NCBI RefSeq assembly: GCF_959025735.1
Contig: NZ_CAUFJQ010000058.1
Span: forward strand, 1-11,663
From: an uncultured Streptococcus sp.
Lineage (GTDB): Bacteria; Bacillota; Bacilli; Lactobacillales; Streptococcaceae
Reading direction: 5' to 3'
Length of the DNA stretch: 11,663 nt
Below the pieces are notes generated by a model. That model did not search any database. It was not told where the DNA came from and was given only the letters and a program-made list of their open reading frames with translations. Shown one piece after another: positions 6,708 to 11,663 of this stretch; position 1 is the stretch's first letter; every line of letters starts with the position of its first letter. Both the position numbers and the translations under genes were made by a program.

Positions 6708-7494
6708 TCTATTTATCCTCCCCTATTTCTTGTGGATTTTTCTCTTTGTCTTGGCTCCTGTAGTCATGATCATCTTTCAATCCTTTTTTAACGTTGAAGG
6801 GCAGTTTTCACTTGAAAACTACAAAGAGTTCTTCACTTCGCAAAATTTGACCTATTTAAAGATGAGCTTTAATTCGGTCCTTTATGCCGGAATCGTCACC
6901 CTGGTGACGCTCTTGATCTCCTACCCGACTGCTTACTTTTTGACGCTGCTTAAACACCGGCAGTTGTGGTTGATGTTGATCGTCTTGCCAACCTGGGTCA
7001 ATCTCTTGCTCAAGGCCTATGCCTTTATTGGGATCTTTGGGCAAAACGGTTCCATCAATAGCTTTTTAAGCTTTCTCGGAGTCGCTCCCCAGCAGATCCT
7101 CTTTACCGATTTCTCCTTTATCTTTGTAGCCAGCTACATCGAGTTGCCATTTATGATTTTACCGATCTTTAATGTCTTAGATGACTTAGATCCAAACTTG
7201 ATCAATGCCAGCTATGATTTGGGAGCCAATCGTTGGGATACCTTCCGTCATGTGGTCTTCCCCTTGTCCATGAATGGAGTCCGCTCAGGTGTGCAGTCTG
7301 TCTTTATTCCTAGTCTGAGTCTCTTCATGTTGACACGGATGATCGGTGGAAACCGCGTCATTACCCTAGGGACTGCGATTGAACAGCACTTCCTGACAAC
7401 ACAAAACTGGGGAATGGGTTCTACCATCGGAGTTGTTCTGATCCTTGCCATGCTCTTTACCATGTGGGCAACTAGAGAAAGGAGAGAACGATGA
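6688..7494 (+). CDS. potB: Spermidine/putrescine ABC transporter permease PotB
   Basis: One of the two membrane subunits forming the polyamine channel. The 268 residues carry six likely helices at about 8-30, 62-86, 95-117, 143-165, 198-220 and 244-262. The cytoplasmic EAA loop that contacts PotA lies at about 175-197 (SYDLGAN to FPLSMNG). The ATG at 6688 has a strong GAGGAGG (6675-6681) six bases upstream, which lies inside potA; the genes overlap by 20 bases. An in-frame ATG at 6667 has no comparable site. The stop overlaps the potC start (ATGA). Confidence 0.95.
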   Translation: MKKTTSNLFILPYFLWIFLFVLAPVVMIIFQSFFNVEGQFSLENYKEFFTSQNLTYLKMSFNSVLYAGIVTLVTLLISYPTAYFLTLLKHRQLWLMLIVLPTWVNLLLKAYAFIGIFGQNGSINSFLSFLGVAPQQILFTDFSFIFVASYIELPFMILPIFNVLDDLDPNLINASYDLGANRWDTFRHVVFPLSMNGVRSGVQSVFIPSLSLFMLTRMIGGNRVITLGTAIEQHFLTTQNWGMGSTIGVVLILAMLFTMWATRERRER

Positions 7495-8264
7495 AAAAAG
7501 TATCTCATTTCTATCTAGGCTTCGTCTTTCTGATCCTCTATCTTCCTATTTTCTATTTGATCTTTTATGCCTTCAATAAAGGGGGAGATATGAATGCCTT
7601 TACGGGCTTCACGCTTGAGCATTTCAATGAATTGTTCGCAGATAGTCGCCTGATGCTGATCTTATCAGAGACCTTCCTCTTGGCCTTTTTGTCAGCCTTG
7701 ATTGCGACAGTGATTGGAACCTTTGGAGCCATTTATATCTACCAATCGAAGAAGAAGTTAGAAGGACCTTTGCTCTCCATCAACAACATTCTCATGGTAG
7801 CACCAGACGTTATGATCGGGGCCAGCTTCTTGATTCTCTTTACGACGGTGAAGTACCAGCTAGGTTTCCTATCTGTTTTGGCTAGCCACGTGGCTTTCTC
7901 GATTCCCATTGTGGTCTTGATGGTCTTGCCACGACTCAAGGAAATGAACCGGGATATGGTCAATGCTGCCTATGACTTGGGAGCTACCCAAGTGCAAATG
8001 CTCAAAGAGATCATGTTGCCGTATCTGACACCAGCCATTATTGCTGGCTACTTTATGGCCTTTACCTATTCGCTTGACGACTTTGCCGTGACCTTCTTTG
8101 TAACCGGAAATGGCTTTACAACCTTGTCTGTAGAGATCTACTCACGTGCGCGTCAAGGAATTTCCCTCAGTATCAATGCCTTGTCCGCCCTTGTCTTTCT
8201 CTTTAGTGTGCTCTTGGTCATCGGTTATTACTTTATTACCCGTGAAAAGGAGGAAGCAGCATGA
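7491..8264 (+). CDS. potC: Spermidine/putrescine ABC transporter permease PotC
   Basis: Second membrane subunit of the polyamine importer, pairing with PotB. The 257 residues have an N-terminal helix (about 8-28), further helices around 60-84, 98-120, 126-147, 182-204 and 230-249, and the EAA coupling loop at about 159-182 (AAYDLGAT to LPYLTPA). AAAGGAG (7478-7484) lies six bases before the ATG. The four-base ATGA overlaps at both ends (potB and potD) imply translational coupling and roughly equal expression of the subunits. Confidence 0.95.
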   Translation: MKKVSHFYLGFVFLILYLPIFYLIFYAFNKGGDMNAFTGFTLEHFNELFADSRLMLILSETFLLAFLSALIATVIGTFGAIYIYQSKKKLEGPLLSINNILMVAPDVMIGASFLILFTTVKYQLGFLSVLASHVAFSIPIVVLMVLPRLKEMNRDMVNAAYDLGATQVQMLKEIMLPYLTPAIIAGYFMAFTYSLDDFAVTFFVTGNGFTTLSVEIYSRARQGISLSINALSALVFLFSVLLVIGYYFITREKEEAA

Positions 8265-9331
8265 AAAAACTTTATTCATTCCTAACTGGGATTGTCCTTG
8301 TCATTCTGGTCCTCTGGGGAATTAGCCACCAGATCGAAGCGAGCATGAATACCAAGAATAGCGACAAGTTGGTCATCTACAACTGGGGAGATTATATCGA
8401 TCCAGACTTGCTCAAGGAATTCACAAAAGAAACCGGAATTCAGGTGCAATATGATACCTTTGATTCCAACGAAGCCATGTACACCAAGATCAAGCAAGGG
8501 GGAACCACCTACGATATTGCGATTCCTAGTGAATATATGATTGCCAAGATGATGGATGAGCATCTGGTTGAAAAGTTGGACCAATCTAAGATCAAAGGGA
8601 TGGAAAATATTGATCCAAAACTTTTGAACCAATCGTTTGATCCGGGTAACCAATATTCAGTACCTTATTTCTGGGGTACCTTGGGGATTGTCTACAATAC
8701 CAAGATGGTCAAAAATGCTCCTGAACATTGGTCAGATCTCTGGCGTGAAGAGTACAGAAATGACATCATGATGTACGATGGTGCGCGTGAGGTCATGGGA
8801 ATTGGTCTCAATACCTTAGGCTATAGCCTCAATGAAAAGGATCCAAAGAAATTGCAAGAGGCCGTGGATAAACTCTACACCTTGACGCCAAACATCAAAG
8901 CTTTAGTGGCCGATGAAATGAAAGGCTATATGATCCAAAACAATGCAGCTATTGGGGTTACTTTCTCAGGAGAGGCTAGCCAAATGCTCGAAGCCAATAA
9001 GGATCTTCGCTATGTCGTTCCAACTGAAGCCAGCAACCTTTGGTTTGATAACATTGTCATTCCAAAAACCGTGAAAAATAAAGAAGCAGCATATGCCTTT
9101 ATTAACTTTATGCTTCGTCCTAAAAATGCTTTGAAAAATGCTCTTTATGTCGGCTACTCAACGCCAAATAAAAAAGCCAAAGCCATGTTGCCAAAAGAAA
9201 TCCAAGATGACCAATCCTTCTATCCAAGCGATGAAACACTGGACCATTTGGAAGTCTATCAACAATTAGGCAAGAAATTGCTTGGAGTCTATAACGATCT
9301 TTACCTTCAGGTCAAGATGTATCGAAAATAA
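8261..9331 (+). CDS. potD: Spermidine/putrescine-binding protein PotD
   Basis: Extracellular substrate-binding subunit that captures spermidine or putrescine and delivers it to PotBC. The 356 residues start with a hydrophobic segment (about 6-22) that has no lipobox cysteine; the following residues are SHQIEAS. It therefore looks like a signal anchor or secreted protein rather than a classical lipoprotein. Ligand-site residues are recognisable by comparison with E. coli PotD: YNWGDYID (40-47), D173 and E177 in YDGAREV, and W261/D263 in LWFDN. AAAGGAGG (8246-8253) lies seven bases before the ATG. It is the last gene of the operon and a strong terminator follows. Confidence 0.96.
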   Translation: MKKLYSFLTGIVLVILVLWGISHQIEASMNTKNSDKLVIYNWGDYIDPDLLKEFTKETGIQVQYDTFDSNEAMYTKIKQGGTTYDIAIPSEYMIAKMMDEHLVEKLDQSKIKGMENIDPKLLNQSFDPGNQYSVPYFWGTLGIVYNTKMVKNAPEHWSDLWREEYRNDIMMYDGAREVMGIGLNTLGYSLNEKDPKKLQEAVDKLYTLTPNIKALVADEMKGYMIQNNAAIGVTFSGEASQMLEANKDLRYVVPTEASNLWFDNIVIPKTVKNKEAAYAFINFMLRPKNALKNALYVGYSTPNKKAKAMLPKEIQDDQSFYPSDETLDHLEVYQQLGKKLLGVYNDLYLQVKMYRK

Positions 9332-9334
9332 CAC

Positions 9335-9359
9335 AAAAGGAACCTTCGGGTTCCTTTTT
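9335..9359 (+). terminator. Intrinsic terminator of potABCD
   Basis: AAAAGGAACC (9335-9344) pairs perfectly with GGTTCCTTTT (9349-9358) around a stable TTCG tetraloop, in a T run ending at 9359. It starts three bases after the potD stop. Confidence 0.95.
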
Positions 9360-9503
9360 ATTTGAAGATGATTTCTTTTTAGAAACTTTCCTTAAGTGAG
9401 TACGGACGTTAGGTGAAATTATCCAGTGGATGATTTCAGCAATCCAGGAAGTTCCATGACTTAGTTTTGAATCCCTTCGCTTTTTAATTTTTAGGCTCAG
9501 GCT

Positions 9504-9526
9504 AAAACAGTTTCCCAAACTGTTTT
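9504..9526. terminator. Perfect inverted repeat, terminator-like in both directions
   Basis: AAAACAGTTT (9504-9513) and AAACTGTTTT (9517-9526) pair fully around CCC. A-rich and T-rich flanks make it plausible as a bidirectional intrinsic terminator, although no gene directly adjoins it. Confidence 0.5.
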
Positions 9527-9542
9527 ACTCCCAAAACTCCCG

Positions 9543-9575
9543 AGTGCTAGAAACCATCGTGTTTCTAGCACTTTT
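9543..9575 (+). terminator. Perfect 12-base stem hairpin followed by T run
   Basis: AGTGCTAGAAAC (9543-9554) pairs perfectly with GTTTCTAGCACT (9561-9572) around CATCGT, and TTT follows. This has the form of an intrinsic terminator, yet the potABCD terminator lies some 200 bases upstream. It may end an unannotated small RNA or be the remnant of a lost gene. Confidence 0.6.
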
Positions 9576-9641
9576 CTCACAGCGGAAAGTTTCATTATAT
9601 ATTTAGATACTCTACAAAAATGCAACATTTGAATTTTTAGC

Positions 9642-9655
9642 AACACCTAGGTGTT
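9642..9655. promoter_or_regulatory. 14-base perfect palindrome, possible operator
   Basis: AACACCTAGGTGTT is its own reverse complement. It lies in AT-rich intergenic DNA about 110 bases upstream of the tandem-array promoter. With no spacer it is unlikely to form an RNA hairpin, so a dimeric DNA-binding protein site is more plausible. The cognate regulator is unknown. Confidence 0.35.
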
Positions 9656-9725
9656 ATTTGTAAAAAAGGATTACCTATATTCCAGAAGAACGCCGAAAGT
9701 TCTTTTATGATTGCTGCATATAGTC

Positions 9726-9771
9726 TCTAACTAGTGAGTTAGATTGAGATTCAAATGAAAGATGCTATAAT
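9726..9771 (+). promoter_or_regulatory. Promoter of the tandem array with operator-like dyad at its -35
   Basis: A perfect TATAAT (9766-9771) has an upstream TG (9763-9764). TTGAGA (9744-9749), five of six to TTGACA, lies 16 bases upstream. TCTAACT (9726-9732) and AGTTAGA (9737-9743) form a seven-base dyad around AGTG that abuts the -35 exactly. It could be an operator or activator site. Transcription should start near 9778. Confidence 0.75.
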
Positions 9772-9782
9772 AGTAAGGAAAG

Positions 9783-9801
9783 TGACTGGCCCATCCAGTC
9801 A
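9783..9801 (+). other. 5' leader hairpin of the tandem array transcript
   Basis: TGACTGG (9783-9789) pairs with CCAGTCA (9795-9801) around CCCAT. It falls about five bases after the predicted transcript start and upstream of the GGAG ribosome site (9816-9819). This placement resembles the leader hairpin at 3350-3370. Confidence 0.5.
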
Positions 9802-9827
9802 TGAAAGGAAGGATTGGAGAAGAAGAG

Positions 9828-10295
9828 ATGAAGAGACAACTGGAATTATTTTTGATTATTCTGTTACCGATCCTAGGACTGGTTTTTCTTGGAGGAAAGA
9901 TCATGCATCTAACCAAAAGACCAGAACAGAAGATAACAACCACTTCTTCAAAGAAAGTCGTACAGAAATCAAAAGAAGAAATAAAAAAAGAACAAATCGC
10001 TTTTCTCAAGGAACATGAACAAGAAATCGTCGATTTTGTGAAGGCTCAAAATCCAAAAGTCGAATCCGTTCAGATTGATTGGAACAGTATGGTAATTGAA
10101 GAGTCTGGGAATGGAACACCTCAGGGTGGTGGATACAATTTATCTATTTCTGGTCAGATTAATCAATTAAAAAACACAAAATTCTCCGTTGATTTTTACC
10201 TAGAAGATCAAAATAGCATACCAACTATCAAAAAAATGGGCATGCTTAATGATATCTATATCGAGGAAAATGGTGGCTGGAAAATTTTTTCCTAA
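9828..10295 (+). CDS. Array copy 1: small membrane-anchored extracytoplasmic protein
   Basis: Function unknown. The 155 residues start with a hydrophobic helix (about 6-23, LELFLIILLPILGLVFLGG) without a lipobox cysteine, so it is a predicted membrane anchor. A Ser/Thr/Lys-rich linker (about 30-55) and an ectodomain follow. The ectodomain holds FLKEHEQEI (59-67), KVESVQIDW (77-85) and NGTPQGG (95-101), ending in a beta-rich segment with SISGQIN. In layout it resembles small tandem streptococcal/staphylococcal families such as DUF1310 and DUF1433, but I cannot assign it to either. The ATG at 9828 is chosen because GGAG (9816-9819) is well placed and copy 4 starts at the same residue. An ATG at 9801 lies in the leader hairpin. 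It is the first gene after the promoter. Confidence 0.85.
   Translation: MKRQLELFLIILLPILGLVFLGGKIMHLTKRPEQKITTTSSKKVVQKSKEEIKKEQIAFLKEHEQEIVDFVKAQNPKVESVQIDWNSMVIEESGNGTPQGGGYNLSISGQINQLKNTKFSVDFYLEDQNSIPTIKKMGMLNDIYIEENGGWKIFS
9862..9898 (+). repeat. 37-base direct repeat (copy 1), partner at 11393-11429
   Basis: These 37 bases inside the anchor-coding part of copy 1 recur without change in copy 4 at 11393-11429. Identity at third codon positions points to recent duplication or gene conversion. Confidence 0.9.
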
Positions 10296-10326
10296 GTAAA
10301 TAGAAGGATTAGTGTTAGGAGGAAGC

Positions 10327-10752
10327 ATGAAAAGTAAAATGAAATGTACACTTAAGTTAATAGCTTTAATGCTTATTTTCACAAGCATTGGAGGTTGTAC
10401 TGTAAAACAAAAAGCTCATACGAAACAAGCACAAACTGCCACATCTTCCTCCACTAAAGAAGATACCGCAACTGTTACTCAAAGGCAAGTCGACTTTTTA
10501 AAAAAACACGAGTCCGAAATTACGAACTACATAGAGTCGAATGATCCAGAAGTTGTTCGGGTCAAGTATGACTGGGATAGTGTGAAAGTAGGAGATAGTG
10601 GTGCTTTTACGGAATCTGGATTTGACATCCGTTTAAAGGTCTATGGGGCAAATGATAAGGAACTCAATGGTTATTCATTTTTTATTGTCCCAAAACCAAA
10701 TGTTGAGAATCCAAGTTCAATTGATTCAATTTCTGGTTCGAATTTTCCTTGA
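10327..10752 (+). CDS. Array copy 2: small lipoprotein, divergent paralogue
   Basis: Function unknown. The 141 residues begin with a type II signal peptide: a basic start, hydrophobic LIALMLIFTS and lipobox SIGGC with C24 as the lipidated residue. A polar linker rich in Thr, Ser and Ala follows. The ectodomain keeps the array pattern QVDFLKKHESEI (52-65 region), then a V-x-V-x-YDW segment (about 78-83) and a glycine-containing beta region. NGTPQGG is replaced by SGAFTESG, making this the most divergent copy. AGGAGG (10317-10322) lies four bases before the ATG. It starts 31 bases after copy 1 with no terminator between, so it is in the same operon. Confidence 0.85.
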   Translation: MKSKMKCTLKLIALMLIFTSIGGCTVKQKAHTKQAQTATSSSTKEDTATVTQRQVDFLKKHESEITNYIESNDPEVVRVKYDWDSVKVGDSGAFTESGFDIRLKVYGANDKELNGYSFFIVPKPNVENPSSIDSISGSNFP

Positions 10753-10874
10753 TAAAATCAACAGATCATTCTATCTATTAAGAGGGAAAAATTTGAGTTA
10801 TGAGCCCATAATAGCTCAGGGAATGACGGGTGGACATTTTAAAGAATAATCTGTACAGAATGATAGGAGAACTT
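10753..10874 (+). other. Spacer between array copies 2 and 3
   Basis: 122 bases without a gene, longer than the other gaps in the array (31 and 46). It contains a small hairpin TGAGC/GCTCA (about 10801-10818). There is a possible weak promoter: TGGACA (10831-10836) with TACAGA (10854-10859) at 17 bases. No terminator is visible, so read-through from the main promoter is expected. Confidence 0.35.
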
Positions 10875-11312
10875 ATGAAAAGTCGAAAAATCATGATGAT
10901 AGTTGCTTCAATTGTAGCGCTCCTAAGTATTGGAGGATGTACCGTGAAGCATAAAGATGATACAAAACAAGGAAAAATGATTGCTTCTTCATCAATCAAA
11001 GAAGACAAAAAAGCCATTAAACAAAAACAGCTCGCCTATTTGAAAGAACATGAGCAAGAGATCGTCGATTTAGTCAAAGCCCAAAATTCAAAAGTCGAAT
11101 CCGTGCAGATTAATTGGGATGAAACTCAGTGGGGAGAAGCAGGAAATGGAACACCTCAAGGTGGTGACGAAATGATTATCATTTTTGGTGGGTTTAATCA
11201 AAATCCTGAATCGAGTTGGCGAGTTGATGTAGTCGTGGAAGATGGAAAAATTAATTTAAAGACGATGTCTTTGGGCCAATCCTTAAGGATAGGTGGAAGA
11301 ATTTTCGAATAA
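10875..11312 (+). CDS. Array copy 3: small lipoprotein paralogue
   Basis: Function unknown. The 145 residues have a type II signal peptide, hydrophobic IMMIVASIVALL and lipobox SIGGC (C22). The bases for SIGGCTVK resemble those of copy 2, so the lipoprotein head was shared by duplication. A linker with IASSS follows, then an ectodomain with YLKEHEQEI, VESVQINW and WGEAGNGTPQGG, and a beta-rich tail ending GGRIFE. The ectodomain is much closer to copies 1 and 4 than to copy 2. AGGAGA (10865-10870) precedes the ATG at 10875. An in-frame upstream ATG at 10860 and a start at 10830 would bury the signal peptide and are rejected. Confidence 0.87.
   Translation: MKSRKIMMIVASIVALLSIGGCTVKHKDDTKQGKMIASSSIKEDKKAIKQKQLAYLKEHEQEIVDLVKAQNSKVESVQINWDETQWGEAGNGTPQGGDEMIIIFGGFNQNPESSWRVDVVVEDGKINLKTMSLGQSLRIGGRIFE
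11113..11167 (+). repeat. 55-base direct repeat (copy 3), partner at 11609-11663
   Basis: The 55 bases encoding the WDETQWGEAGNGTPQGG region of copy 3 are repeated exactly in copy 4 at 11609-11663. The match runs to the window edge, so the true repeat may be longer. Confidence 0.92.
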
Positions 11313-11358
11313 ATAAGTTGATAGATTAATTCGAAGTGAGTAGATTGGAGAGAATTGA

Positions 11359-11663
11359 ATGAAGAGACAAATGGAACTATTTTTGATCATTTTGTTACCG
11401 ATCCTAGGACTGGTTTTTCTTGGAGGAAAAATTATGACCCTGACCAAAAGCCCCGAACAGAAGATAACGACCTCATCTTCAAAGAAAGTCGTACAAAAAC
11501 CAGATGAAGACATAAAAAAAGAACAACTGGACTACCTAAAAGAACACGAACAGGAGATCGTCGATTTTGTGAAAGCACAAAATTCAAAAGTCGAATCCGT
11601 TCAAATATATTGGGATGAAACTCAGTGGGGAGAAGCAGGAAATGGAACACCTCAAGGTGGTGA
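11359..11663 (+). CDS. Array copy 4: membrane-anchored paralogue, cut by window edge
   Basis: Function unknown; 101 codons are visible and the frame stays open at the right edge. It begins with the same membrane anchor as copy 1 (MKRQMELFLIILLPILG). In its first 83 residues it differs from copy 1 at only 11 positions. From AQNSKVESVQI onward it instead matches copy 3 (WDETQWGEAGNGTPQGG) with one residue different. The last 55 visible bases are identical to 11113-11167 in copy 3. GATTGGAGA (11343-11351) provides the ribosome site and also occurs before copy 1 (9812-9820), so duplication included the leader. It is the clearest mosaic gene in the array; the C-terminal part is outside the window. 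Confidence 0.85.
   Translation, partial: MKRQMELFLIILLPILGLVFLGGKIMTLTKSPEQKITTSSSKKVVQKPDEDIKKEQLDYLKEHEQEIVDFVKAQNSKVESVQIYWDETQWGEAGNGTPQGG

Larger units (their letters stand above)
9360..9743. other. Gene-free region between potD and the tandem array
   Basis: About 380 bases with no supported gene; short open frames here lack ribosome sites and family resemblance. The region holds two perfect inverted repeats (9504-9526, 9543-9572), a 14-base palindrome (9642-9655), a weak hairpin AAGAAC/GTTCTT in about 9687-9710, and the operator-like repeat at 9726-9743. The frame across 9396-9456 reads for about 20 codons between stops and could be a decayed remnant, but I cannot identify a parent. 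Confidence 0.6.

Noticed and set aside
9312..9518. 68-codon open frame on the minus strand after potD
   Set aside because: It runs back through the potD terminator and the potD end, has no ribosome site I can see, and its sequence looks noncoding.
9801..9827. Nine-residue N-terminal extension of array copy 1 from ATG 9801
   Set aside because: That ATG lies at the base of the leader hairpin without a ribosome site, and copy 4 begins at the residue corresponding to ATG 9828.
9801..11663. CRISPR-like or insertion-sequence explanation for the repeats in the array
   Set aside because: The repeats lie within coding frames of paralogous genes, are unevenly spaced, and have no terminal inverted repeats or transposase. 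Gene duplication with conversion explains them.

Overview
The window looks like chromosomal DNA of a viridans-type Streptococcus (sanguinis/parasanguinis/mitis-like). The gene content and protein wording are streptococcal: a hom-thrB pair, a murB-potABCD operon whose PotA starts at UUG, extended -10 promoters (TGnTATAAT) and short U-tailed terminators. The species cannot be fixed from the sequence alone.

Left part (1-5342): a membrane-anchored NodB-type polysaccharide deacetylase reads leftward (54-932). It ends in a long hairpin that is cut by the left window edge. Divergent promoters separate it from the rightward hom-thrB operon (homoserine to O-phosphohomoserine, threonine branch), which ends in an intrinsic terminator. 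A monocistronic gene with its own promoter and terminator follows (3389-4327). It encodes a 312-residue four-helix membrane protein that I cannot assign. murB (cell-wall precursor synthesis) then starts from a fresh extended -10 promoter.

Middle (5343-9359): murB is followed by a 207-base spacer with no visible terminator and several consistent RNA helices, then potABCD (spermidine/putrescine ABC importer). The pot genes overlap by 20, 4 and 4 bases and end in a UUCG-tetraloop terminator. At the potA start the Shine-Dalgarno is best placed for an AUG that is followed at once by UGA; the true UUG start lies just downstream.

Right part (9360-11663): about 400 bases without a gene hold two perfect inverted repeats and a 14-base palindrome. 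A strong promoter follows, with an inverted repeat abutting and overlapping its -35. It drives a tandem array of at least four small paralogous extracytoplasmic proteins; the fourth is cut by the right edge. They share an ectodomain (FLKEHEQEI...VESVQI-W...NGTPQGG) but alternate anchors: membrane helix, lipoprotein, lipoprotein, membrane helix. Copy 4 is a mosaic, with its 5' part close to copy 1 and its 3' part identical to copy 3 over the last 55 bases. This array and the potA leader are the two least explained and most interesting parts of the window.
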